DNA from: a bacterium
GTDB lineage: Bacteria; Electryoneota; Electryoneia; Electryoneales; Electryoneaceae
Assembly: GCA_028278125.1 (NCBI GenBank)
Contig: JANQEY010000238.1
Coordinates: forward strand, 1-12,414
Direction: 5' to 3'
DNA: 12,414 nt
This document shows positions 5,818-12,414 of the stretch, in pieces; positions within the stretch are counted from its first letter, which is position 1, and each line of letters opens with the position of its first letter. The notes beneath the pieces were generated by a model, which searched no databases, was not told the DNA's origin, and was given only the letters and a program-made list of their open reading frames with translations. A program made the translations under genes and the position numbers.

Positions 5818-6819
5818 ATGAATATTGTGGTTTCCCTCTTTATAATTTTGGTCCTTACCCTAATCCCGTTATTTGCCGCCGGGAGCACAAGTATGCAATA
5901 CCTGTTTGGTGTTGTTATCCCTTATGCGGCTATTGCCATTTTCCTGGTGGGGATTGTTGTTCGTGTTCTTAAGTGGGCGAAAGCGCCTGTACCATTCAGA
6001 ATTTCGACAACATGTGGACAGCAGAAGAGTTTACCGTGGATCAAGAACAATAACCTGGAAAGTCCGCACAACTCATCTGGAGTAGTTGGTCGGATGCTTC
6101 TTGAAGTTCTGTTTTTCCGTTCACTGTTCAGGAATACCAGTGCTGAACTTAAAAACAACGAGAAACTTGTTTACGGTAGTAATAAATGGTTATGGGCTGC
6201 AGGCCTGCTTTTCCATTATTCGTTCCTGATCATTTTCCTGAGGCATTTTAAGTATTTCGTTGAACCAACACCGGTATTTGTTACCTGGATTCAATACGTT
6301 GATAGTATCTTTGAGATTGGTTTACCCCTTCTCTATTTAACGGATATCTTTATCGTTCTTGCGGCTTCATTCCTATTCCTGAGACGCATATTCGATTCCA
6401 GGATCAGGTACATTTCCTTGATAAACGATTATTTCCCATTGCTTCTCATCCTTGGAATCGCGATAACAGGTATTCTGATGCGCTATTTCATCAAGGTTGA
6501 TATTGTAAGTGTAAAAGAACTGGGAACTGGTTTACTCAGTTTACAACCTGCTATCCCGGAAAACATCAGCCCGTTGTTCTACGTACACTTCTTTTTTGTC
6601 TGTACACTGATAGCGTATTTCCCGTTCAGCAAACTGATGCATATGGGTGGTGTTTTCCTCAGTCCTACTCGTAACCTTGCCAATAATAATCGTATGAAAC
6701 GTCATGTGAATCCATGGAATCCGGATGTGAAGGTGCATACTTACGAGGAATACGAGGAAGAATTCCACCAGGTGATGAAGGCAGCCAATCTGCCCCTTGA
6801 AAAGGAGTATAAGGATTAA
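5818..6819 (+). CDS. dsrM: DsrM, membrane cytochrome b of the DsrMKJOP complex
   Basis: DsrM is the NarI/HdrE-like di-haem b subunit that exchanges electrons between the menaquinone pool and DsrK on the cytoplasmic side. The 333-residue protein has about six hydrophobic segments, near residues 3-22, 29-51, 124-146, 166-188, 204-224 and 253-271. Histidines 133, 143, 257 and 275 lie at helix ends and are the likely haem b ligands. A soluble loop (about 56-120) contains CGQQKSLPWIKNN (66-78), typical of DsrM. The C-terminal 50 residues, acidic with VNPWNPDVKVHTYEEYEEEF (297-316), should face the cytoplasm and contact DsrK. It begins 30 bases after the preceding gene, and the dsrK start follows two bases after its stop. 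Homology is clear by motif and by its place as first gene of the MKJOP block. Confidence 0.95.
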   Translation: MNIVVSLFIILVLTLIPLFAAGSTSMQYLFGVVIPYAAIAIFLVGIVVRVLKWAKAPVPFRISTTCGQQKSLPWIKNNNLESPHNSSGVVGRMLLEVLFFRSLFRNTSAELKNNEKLVYGSNKWLWAAGLLFHYSFLIIFLRHFKYFVEPTPVFVTWIQYVDSIFEIGLPLLYLTDIFIVLAASFLFLRRIFDSRIRYISLINDYFPLLLILGIAITGILMRYFIKVDIVSVKELGTGLLSLQPAIPENISPLFYVHFFFVCTLIAYFPFSKLMHMGGVFLSPTRNLANNNRMKRHVNPWNPDVKVHTYEEYEEEFHQVMKAANLPLEKEYKD

Positions 6820-6821
6820 TT

Positions 6822-8477
6822 ATGGCGGAAGAACAATACAAACAGGAAGATCTGTTGAAAATCGAGTATTGTCCGCCCAAAAAAGGGTGGATGGACCCGA
6901 CAATAGATTTTGAAAAATCTAAAGGTAACTGGTGCTATAGTGCCGTTCCCGATGCTATGGAGTATCTCGATCTCCGTACGCCGGGAAAATGGCAACCGTC
7001 AGACCAGGATTGGCCTTTACCGGAGAACTGGAAAGAGATAATCCTTGAAGGTTTAAGGGAAAGGATTAAAAAATTCCGCTCCCTCCAGATTTTCATGGAT
7101 ATTTGTGTAAGATGCGGTGCCTGCTCAGATAAATGCCATTTTTACATTGGTTCAGGTGATCCCAAGAATATGCCCGTTCTCCGTGCGGAATTACTTCGCT
7201 CGGTTTACCGCAGGGAATATTCAGCTGCGGGTAAGATCCTCGGCAAGATGATGGGCGCCCGTGAGCTGACAATTGATGTATTAAAGGAGTGGTTCTACTA
7301 TTTCTTCCAGTGTACCGAATGCAGGCGCTGCTCCGTGTTCTGCCCTTACGGGATTGATACTGCTGAAATCACCATGATCGGCAGGGAGCTGCTGAATCTT
7401 GTAGGTATCAATATCGACTGGATCACTACACCGGCATCAAACTGCTTCCGTACCGGTAACCACCTTGGTATTCAACCGCATGGTGTTGTTGACAGCCTTG
7501 AATTTGCCGCTGATGAACTCAAAGACATTACGGGAATCGAAATAGACTTACCGATCAACCGTAAGGGTGCTGAAATATTATTTATTGCGCCCTCAGCGGA
7601 CTATTTCGCTAATCCACATTATTTCACTTTGCTGGGTTACCTGGCGTTGTTCCATGAAATAGGCCTGAATTATACATGGAGTACGTTCGCATCTGAGGGT
7701 GGTAACTTCGGTTTGTTCCATTCTCACGATATGATAAAGCGTCTCAATGCCAAGATGTACATGGAAGCTAAACGACTTGGCGTGAAATGGATTCTGGGTG
7801 GTGAATGCGGGCATATGTGGCGCGTTATTCACCAGTATATGGATACCATGAACGGCCCGACAGATTTCCTCGAGGCTCCCAAATCACCTGTAACGGGAAC
7901 AGTATTCGAGAACGCCCGGTCTACAAAGATGGTGCACATTTCCGAGTTTACTGCTGACCTGATTAAAAATAACAAGATCAAGCTTGATCCCAGCCGTAAC
8001 GATCACTTGATCCCAACATACCACGACTCCTGCAATCCAGCACGAGCGATGGGACTCCTGGAAGAACCGCGTTACATAATCAACGCAGTCAGCAATAATT
8101 TCCATGAAATGCCGGAAAATACAATTCGTGAACAGACATTCTGCTGCGGCAGTGGTGCCGGATTAGGGACTGATGAAAATATGGAAGCCCGTTTGCGTGG
8201 TGGACTTCCCAGGGCAAATGCTGTTCGTCACGTTCATGAAAAGTATGATGTCAACAGGCTACTGTGCATGTGCGCAATCGATAAAGCAACGTTGCACCCA
8301 CTGATGGAATACTGGGTACCGGATGTTGAGGTCGCCGGGGTACACGAGCTTGTAGGTAACGCGCTTGTGTTGACAGGGGAGCAAAAGCGTACAACAGACC
8401 TGCGTGGTGAACCTTTACTAGGAGTTGAGGAAGATGAGCCGCAGGAAGAAGTAGAGGAGGGTGCTGAAAATGTATGA
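6822..8477 (+). CDS. dsrK: DsrK, HdrD-like catalytic iron-sulfur subunit
   Basis: DsrK is the cytoplasmic subunit proposed to reduce the DsrC trisulfide, analogous to heterodisulfide reductase HdrD. In its 551 residues two [4Fe-4S] ferredoxin motifs come first: CxxCxxCxxxC at 95, 98, 101 and 105, and CxxCxxCxxxCP at 164, 167, 170 and 174. The CCG-type catalytic cluster region follows: GGECGH (Cys329), HDSCNPAR (Cys404), CCGSGAG (Cys441-442) and CMCAIDK (Cys482 and 484). These are the residues expected for the special cubane cluster of this family. No signal peptide or membrane helix is present. The C-terminus is an acidic tail (EEDEPQEEVEEGAEN). Start ATG 6822 has AAGGA at 6811-6815. Its 3' end overlaps dsrJ by eight bases, implying coupled translation. 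Confidence 0.97.
   Translation: MAEEQYKQEDLLKIEYCPPKKGWMDPTIDFEKSKGNWCYSAVPDAMEYLDLRTPGKWQPSDQDWPLPENWKEIILEGLRERIKKFRSLQIFMDICVRCGACSDKCHFYIGSGDPKNMPVLRAELLRSVYRREYSAAGKILGKMMGARELTIDVLKEWFYYFFQCTECRRCSVFCPYGIDTAEITMIGRELLNLVGINIDWITTPASNCFRTGNHLGIQPHGVVDSLEFAADELKDITGIEIDLPINRKGAEILFIAPSADYFANPHYFTLLGYLALFHEIGLNYTWSTFASEGGNFGLFHSHDMIKRLNAKMYMEAKRLGVKWILGGECGHMWRVIHQYMDTMNGPTDFLEAPKSPVTGTVFENARSTKMVHISEFTADLIKNNKIKLDPSRNDHLIPTYHDSCNPARAMGLLEEPRYIINAVSNNFHEMPENTIREQTFCCGSGAGLGTDENMEARLRGGLPRANAVRHVHEKYDVNRLLCMCAIDKATLHPLMEYWVPDVEVAGVHELVGNALVLTGEQKRTTDLRGEPLLGVEEDEPQEEVEEGAENV
8454..8460 (+). promoter_or_regulatory. Ribosome binding site fixing the dsrJ start
   Basis: GAGGAGG, inside the end of dsrK, lies nine bases before ATG 8470. 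The in-frame GTG at 8461 directly abuts the motif and could not be served by it. The DsrJ start is therefore placed at 8470. Confidence 0.8.
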
Positions 8478-8865
8478 TGGAGGTAAAATTATCCTCGGTC
8501 TGTTGATTTTCCTGATCATCATTACCCTCCCGATTTGGTATAATTTCGCGGTGGGCAAGGCCGGATATAAACCCGAGATTGAAATTGCCACAGCAGGAGT
8601 GGAGGGTAAAGACCAGTGTGTGATGCCAACTGATTACATGACATCACAGCACATGGATCTTCTCAATGAATGGCGCGATGAAGTTATCCGTGAAAACAGC
8701 AGGACGTTCGAAACGGGCGATGGCAGATATTATGAAAAAAGCCTGACTCATACCTGTATGGATTGCCATTCGAACAAAGAGAATTTCTGTGATAAATGCC
8801 ACGATTACCTGGATGTTTCACCCTACTGCTGGGATTGTCACATTATTCCAAAGGAGGTGAACTGA
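8470..8865 (+). CDS. dsrJ: DsrJ, membrane-anchored periplasmic tri-haem cytochrome c
   Basis: DsrJ is the periplasmic cytochrome of the complex. The 131-residue protein has one N-terminal hydrophobic helix (about residues 6-23) with no clear cleavage site, so it probably stays anchored. Three CxxCH haem sites follow: CMDCH (96-100), CDKCH (107-111) and CWDCH (120-124). Cys50 in KDQCVMPTDYM corresponds to the conserved cysteine that gives one haem unusual His/Cys ligation in Allochromatium DsrJ; His61 is another candidate distal ligand. The start at 8470 overlaps the dsrK stop by eight bases. Its stop shares a base with the dsrO start (TGATG). The physiological electron donor or acceptor of DsrJ is unknown in the family. 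Motif count and order make the call secure. Confidence 0.96.
   Translation: MYDGGKIILGLLIFLIIITLPIWYNFAVGKAGYKPEIEIATAGVEGKDQCVMPTDYMTSQHMDLLNEWRDEVIRENSRTFETGDGRYYEKSLTHTCMDCHSNKENFCDKCHDYLDVSPYCWDCHIIPKEVN
8851..8860 (+). promoter_or_regulatory. Near-perfect Shine-Dalgarno fixing the dsrO start
   Basis: AAGGAGGTGA lies within the last codons of dsrJ, four bases before ATG 8865. It is nearly the full anti-16S complement. It rules out the longer in-frame reading from 8796, which would put 23 residues ahead of the Tat signal. Confidence 0.88.
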
Positions 8866-9734
8866 TGGCTGTTGACAGGAGAAAATTTGTCAAACTTGCC
8901 GGTCTCGGTATCCTCGGAGTAGCCGCAAGTCCATCCGGTAAAATCTTCGCCTCCGAAGGACATGGAAATGTAATCAAGGGTGAGGATCTTGAATCTGCTG
9001 AAGCTGTCGCAAGTCCATGCGCAGGTTGTAAAGACAACCTGAAGGACCGCCTTCTTGATGAAATAAATGCAGCGCTCAAGAGAGAAAAAAGATCCTGGGG
9101 AATCCTTGTTGACCTTCGTAAGTATGAGGCGAGCGACTGGAGTAAAAGCATAGAGGCTTGCCATTCGATTCATAACGTTCCTGATTTTGATGGCACTAAG
9201 GATGAATTGAAATGGATCTGGGAAGATTCTTTCCACCATGCCATGCCTGAGCAGGCAAATAATCATCTGCCGGCAAACCTCGAGCACACATCAACACCAC
9301 TGTTGTGTAACCATTGCGATGAGCCTCCGTGCACGCGTGTCTGCCCCACAAGAGCTACCTGGAAACGTGAGGAAGATGGTGTCGTGATGATGGACTGGCA
9401 CCGTTGCATTGGCTGCCGCTACTGCATTGCCGGATGTCCTTACGGTTCAAGAAGCTTTAATTACAGGGAACCGTGGCCTGATCGTGACGATCCGAAGATC
9501 AAGCTCGATTATCCGACACGGACAAAGGGTGTTGTTGAAAAATGTACACTCTGCGAGGAACGTCTGGTCAAGGGTAAGTTACCTGCATGTGTTGAAGCAT
9601 GTGACAACGGAACATTGATTGTGGGTGACCTGCTTGATCCAAAATCAACAATTCGAAAGATGCTGGGTTGTCATTTCAGTTTGAGACGTAAACCAGCTCT
9701 TGGAACCCAACCCAAAGTTTACTACATCGTGTGA
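8865..9734 (+). CDS. dsrO: DsrO, Tat-exported periplasmic ferredoxin-like iron-sulfur protein
   Basis: DsrO carries electrons between DsrJ and the membrane subunit DsrP on the periplasmic side. The 289-residue protein starts with a twin-arginine signal, DRRKFVKLAGLGILG (4-18), with cleavage likely near residues 20-30. Cysteine groups include CAGC (52-55), Cys99, CxxCxxxxCxxxCP (148, 151, 156 and 160), CxxCxxCxxxCP (181, 184, 187 and 191) and CxxC plus CxxxC (227, 230, 242 and 246), consistent with several [4Fe-4S] clusters of the NrfC/HybA type. The end GTQPKVYYIV is typical of such subunits. Cys99-His100 lies in CHSIHNVP, a motif seen in this family. The stop is seven bases before dsrP. The Tat signal together with adjacency to dsrJ and dsrP distinguishes it from other ferredoxin-like subunits. 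Confidence 0.96.
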   Translation: MAVDRRKFVKLAGLGILGVAASPSGKIFASEGHGNVIKGEDLESAEAVASPCAGCKDNLKDRLLDEINAALKREKRSWGILVDLRKYEASDWSKSIEACHSIHNVPDFDGTKDELKWIWEDSFHHAMPEQANNHLPANLEHTSTPLLCNHCDEPPCTRVCPTRATWKREEDGVVMMDWHRCIGCRYCIAGCPYGSRSFNYREPWPDRDDPKIKLDYPTRTKGVVEKCTLCEERLVKGKLPACVEACDNGTLIVGDLLDPKSTIRKMLGCHFSLRRKPALGTQPKVYYIV

Positions 9735-9741
9735 GGTTTTT

Positions 9742-10896
9742 ATGATAGAGAAAGCATTACAGGGAGGTAAAGGATACTGGAGCTGGATAGTGTTCCTGCT
9801 TGCCTTTATTGGAATTGGGTTCCTCTTCTGGGTACATCAACTTACACAAGGTTTAACTGTTACCGGGTTAAGCAGGGATGTATCCTGGGGATTTTATATC
9901 GCCCAGTTTACTTTTATGGTTGGTGTGGCAGCTTCAGCGGTGATGGTTGTGCTGCCATATTACCTCCATAATTATAAAAAATTCAGTAAGATTACTATTC
10001 TTGGTGAATTTATCGCCATCGGCGCCTGTATAATGTGTATGGGATTTATCTTCGTGGATATGGGACAGCCGTTCCGGATTCCCAACGTTTTTATATACGC
10101 GTCTCCGAATTCAATGATGTTCTGGGATACGGTTGTACTGTTCGGATACCTGCTTCTTAATATCCTGATCAGTTTTGTTACCCTCGACGCTGAGAAAAAG
10201 GGTATTGCTCCACCTAAGTGGATCAAACCGTTTATTATCATCTCTATCCCGTGGGCAGTCAGCATTCATACAGTTACCGCATTTTTGTATGCGGGACTTG
10301 CAGCGAGACCATTCTGGATGACCGCTGTGATGGCTCCCCGATTTCTGGCTACAGCGTTTGCCGCCGGTCCGGCACTGTTGATCCTGATTGCGCTGATAAT
10401 CAGGAAAGTCAGCTGGTTCGATGCCGGAAAAGAGCCGATCCAGAAGCTGGCGGTCATTGTTACCTATGCAATGTATCTGAACGTTTTCCTCCTGCTTATG
10501 GAGCTATTTACGGCTGGCTACAGCAATATTCCTGAACACCTTGACCATTTCAAATACCTCTATTTTGGTCTTGATGGAAAAACAACGCTGGTTCCCTGGA
10601 TGTGGGCATCTGCTATACTGGCGGTTATCTCAATGATCCTGCTGATTGTGCCTAAACTCAGGAGGAACGAAACGTGGTTAGCAATCGGATGTATTGCGGT
10701 ATTCTCATCCATCTGGATTGACAAGGGGATGGGAATGGTTGTAACCGGTTTTATCCCGAATCCGTTGCACAGTGTTACTGAATATGCCCCTACGTTCCCC
10801 GAAGTAATGATTACACTGATGGTATGGGCGTTGGGAATACTAATCTGGACTATTCTTTACAAGATGGTACTGACAATCCGGAAACAGCTTGTTTAA
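9742..10896 (+). CDS. dsrP: DsrP, NrfD/PsrC-family integral membrane quinone-interacting subunit
   Basis: DsrP is the NrfD-like membrane subunit that pairs with DsrO and interacts with menaquinone. The 384-residue protein is almost entirely hydrophobic helices, about ten by eye (for example near 13-33, 49-73, 88-108, 127-147, 162-184, 199-221, 238-258, 285-303, 311-331 and 353-375). GQPFRIPNVFIY (108-119) is a recognisable DsrP/NrfD loop, and WIDKGMGMVVTGFIP (325-339) resembles the conserved C-terminal region of DsrP/Hmc-type subunits. No haem or iron-sulfur motifs are present, as expected. GTGAGG (9731-9736), at the end of dsrO, lies five bases before ATG 9742 and favours this start over an in-frame ATG at 9700 inside dsrO. 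It is the last gene before the operon terminator. Confidence 0.95.
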   Translation: MIEKALQGGKGYWSWIVFLLAFIGIGFLFWVHQLTQGLTVTGLSRDVSWGFYIAQFTFMVGVAASAVMVVLPYYLHNYKKFSKITILGEFIAIGACIMCMGFIFVDMGQPFRIPNVFIYASPNSMMFWDTVVLFGYLLLNILISFVTLDAEKKGIAPPKWIKPFIIISIPWAVSIHTVTAFLYAGLAARPFWMTAVMAPRFLATAFAAGPALLILIALIIRKVSWFDAGKEPIQKLAVIVTYAMYLNVFLLLMELFTAGYSNIPEHLDHFKYLYFGLDGKTTLVPWMWASAILAVISMILLIVPKLRRNETWLAIGCIAVFSSIWIDKGMGMVVTGFIPNPLHSVTEYAPTFPEVMITLMVWALGILIWTILYKMVLTIRKQLV

Positions 10897-10931
10897 ACTA
10901 TCGTTCCGGATTATTTAACTATATCTTATTG

Positions 10932-10958
10932 TCCCGGCTGTAAAACAGCCGGGATTTT
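10932..10958 (+). terminator. Rho-independent terminator of the dsr operon
   Basis: TCCCGGCTG (10932-10940) and CAGCCGGGA (10946-10954) form a perfect 9-bp GC-rich stem with a five-base loop TAAAA, followed by TTTT (10955-10958). It lies 35 bases after the dsrP stop. This marks the 3' end of the dsr transcription unit. Confidence 0.88.
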
Positions 10959-11016
10959 AAGTGGTTTGAGTTTTTTATCAATATTCTATCGTATAAAAGT
11001 CCAGGGGTATAGAAAG
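10959..11016 (+). promoter_or_regulatory. Probable promoter region of the FAD oxidoreductase gene
   Basis: The AT-rich stretch after the terminator contains TTGAGT (10966-10971) and the -10-like elements TATCGT (10987-10992) and TATAAA (10992-10997). Spacings of 15 and 20 bases are not ideal, so no single pair is firmly assigned. A promoter is expected here because a strong terminator separates this gene from dsrP. The ribosome binding site is weak (AGAAAG just before ATG 11017). Confidence 0.35.
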
Positions 11017-12414
11017 ATGAAAGTGGTAATAATTGGCGGAGACGCGGCAGGGCTTAAAACCGCCGCAAGGTTGAGGCGTTTACAGCCGGATGCAGAGATT
11101 ACTGTCCTCGATCGGGGTGATATAATTTCATATGCCGGGTGTGGTTTACCCTATTTCCTTTCTGGTGACGTCGATTCATTCAACGAGTTGATCCAGACTG
11201 CCTGGGGTGATGTAAAAGATCCTCAATATTTTAAGGATACCAAGAACCTGGACGTTCTAATAAACACTGAAGCGATCGCGATCGATAAAGAGAACAAGAT
11301 TGTTACAGCGAAAAACGTAGATTCCGGAGAAGAAACCGATTACAGCTATGATTACCTGGTTATCGCCACCGGAGCCTCACCAAAACTGCTGGATATCCCC
11401 GGAATTGAGAATGACGGTGTTACATGCTTTACACGGCCTGAAGACGCTAAGGCATTGAGGCAGGCTTTACAAACGGGGCAAGTTGGTAAAGTTGCCATAA
11501 TCGGTGCAGGGTATATCGGGCTCGAGCTTTGTGAAGCTTTTGGCGCCCTTTGGGGCGCGGAAATCGTTCTACTTGAACGGGAAGACCATGTCCTGCCGAT
11601 GATGCTCGATAAAGAAGTAGCGCATCTGGTGGAGAAACACCTGGCGGCGCAGGATGTTGATATAAAATGCGGTGTAGCAGTCAAATCGATAGAACTGGCA
11701 GAGGAAGGTTTAACTGTTAAATATAATGATTCTGAAGTTGTGAACGTTGACCGTGCGATAATGGCTGCAGGAGTAGCGCCAAATAGTTCATTGGCAATGA
11801 ATGCAGGAATTGAGATTGGTGCTAATGGCGGTATTCTGATAGATTCAACAGGAAAAACTTCAGATGATTATATATATGCCGCGGGCGACTGTGCCGAGAT
11901 GCCAAAGGGTGAAACATCACATCTATTGCCGTTGGGATCAATCGCCAACCGGATGGGACGAGTTGTCGCTAATTCAATTGCAGGTATAAAAGATGAAATG
12001 CCGGTTCTTCACGGCAGCGCTGTTGTAAAGGTATTTGATATCAATGTCGCTACATGTGGCGCCAGCGCGGAAATGCTGAGGAAAAAAGGTGAAGATCCTG
12101 AAGAATACTGGGGCAGCTTTTCCGAAGCGGCACACTATTATCCCGAAACCCATGATATTCATCTTAAGATTGTTCGACACAAAGATGGCGCTCTTGCAGG
12201 GATACAGGCAGTAGGAAATGGTGAAGTAGTACGCTGGATTAATTCGTTCGCCCAGGTTCTCGATCTTGCTGATGGTGATCCTGGAGCAATAAAACGCGTT
12301 GAACACGCCTATGCACCTCCATTTGCCACGGCAATGGATCCGTTGCATCACATGGCAGCGATGATCGAAGCAGGATATGATCTACAACTTTCACCGGATA
12401 TCCTGGAAAATGGT
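11017..12414 (+). CDS. FAD-dependent CoA-disulfide/persulfide reductase-like protein (3' end outside window)
   Basis: The frame is open from ATG 11017 to the last base, 466 codons without a stop. It is a group of the pyridine nucleotide-disulfide oxidoreductases that includes CoA-disulfide reductase, NADH oxidase (Nox) and NADH-dependent persulfide reductase (Npsr). It has the FAD motif GGDAAG (7-12) and the single redox-active cysteine of this group, Cys42 in YAGCGLPYFLSG. An NAD(P)H motif GAGYIGLE (163-170) is followed by the second FAD motif YIYAAGDCAE (285-294) and a C-terminal dimerisation domain ending in AYAPPFATAMDPL (431-443). CoADR would normally end near here; the continuing LSPDILENG could lead into a rhodanese domain as in Npsr/CoADR-Rhd. 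Reduction of persulfide, CoA-persulfide or polysulfide fits the dsr neighbourhood. Substrate cannot be settled from sequence. Confidence 0.88.
   Translation, partial: MKVVIIGGDAAGLKTAARLRRLQPDAEITVLDRGDIISYAGCGLPYFLSGDVDSFNELIQTAWGDVKDPQYFKDTKNLDVLINTEAIAIDKENKIVTAKNVDSGEETDYSYDYLVIATGASPKLLDIPGIENDGVTCFTRPEDAKALRQALQTGQVGKVAIIGAGYIGLELCEAFGALWGAEIVLLEREDHVLPMMLDKEVAHLVEKHLAAQDVDIKCGVAVKSIELAEEGLTVKYNDSEVVNVDRAIMAAGVAPNSSLAMNAGIEIGANGGILIDSTGKTSDDYIYAAGDCAEMPKGETSHLLPLGSIANRMGRVVANSIAGIKDEMPVLHGSAVVKVFDINVATCGASAEMLRKKGEDPEEYWGSFSEAAHYYPETHDIHLKIVRHKDGALAGIQAVGNGEVVRWINSFAQVLDLADGDPGAIKRVEHAYAPPFATAMDPLHHMAAMIEAGYDLQLSPDILENG

Noticed and set aside
8796..8864. Longer N-terminus for DsrO starting at 8796
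   Set aside because: It would place 23 residues in front of the twin-arginine signal and overlap the dsrJ haem region; the near-perfect Shine-Dalgarno at 8851-8860 points to 8865.
9700..9741. Longer N-terminus for DsrP starting at 9700
   Set aside because: It overlaps the end of dsrO by 35 bases without its own ribosome binding site, whereas GTGAGG at 9731-9736 is well spaced from ATG 9742.
11352..12351. Reverse-strand open frames (11352-11684 and 11974-12351) opposite the last gene
   Set aside because: The + strand frame is continuous with all motifs of the flavoprotein disulfide reductase family, so the antisense frames are by-products of its codon pattern.
1..12414. Mobile elements, CRISPR arrays, tRNA or rRNA genes
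   Set aside because: Coding density is high with recognised genes throughout. The gaps are short (at most 186 bases) and show no direct-repeat arrays, transposase motifs or cloverleaf pattern.

Overview
The window is a nearly complete dissimilatory sulfite reductase (dsr) locus from an anaerobic bacterium, with every gene on the + strand. In order it holds: the C-terminal 190 codons of dsrB (1-573), dsrD (586-837), a 186-base gap with strong inverted repeats, a dsrL-type NAD(P)H oxidoreductase gene (1024-2763), dsrC (2823-3140), dsrN (3153-4559), a small TPR protein (4611-5153), an RsbRD-N-domain protein in the position described for DsrT (5242-5787), the membrane complex genes dsrM-dsrK-dsrJ-dsrO-dsrP (5818-10896), and a rho-independent terminator (10932-10958). 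A second transcription unit then begins with an FAD-dependent CoA-disulfide/persulfide-reductase-like gene (11017 to beyond the window end).

The genes form a coherent pathway. DsrAB (DsrA lies upstream of the window) carries siroheme and reduces sulfite. DsrN is expected to amidate the siroheme precursor. DsrD is known as an allosteric activator of DsrAB in sulfate reducers. DsrC accepts the sulfur as a trisulfide between its two C-terminal cysteines (both present, Cys93 and Cys104). DsrMKJOP links DsrC-trisulfide reduction in the cytoplasm to the quinone pool and periplasmic haems. DsrL offers a second, NAD(P)H-linked electron route to or from DsrAB. The terminal flavoprotein could handle persulfide, CoA-persulfide or polysulfide.

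The locus has a mixed character. DsrD, and a DsrC without the loop insertion I recall from sulfur-oxidiser DsrC, point to the reductive (sulfite/sulfate or sulfur reducing, or disproportionating) type. DsrL was first known from sulfur oxidisers and later found as DsrL-2 in reductive or disproportionating lineages. The direction of the pathway cannot be settled from this window.

The organism has moderate GC, clear GGAGG-type ribosome binding sites, a Tat-exported periplasmic DsrO and a membrane-anchored cytochrome DsrJ. This fits an uncultivated or thinly described Gram-negative-type sulfite reducer outside the classic Desulfovibrio gene order. No phylogenetic marker is present, so I do not assign a phylum. 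I saw no tRNA, rRNA, CRISPR array, transposase or other mobile-element signature. The less conventional parts are the nested inverted repeats between dsrD and dsrL, the TPR protein embedded in the operon, and the co-occurrence of DsrD with DsrL.
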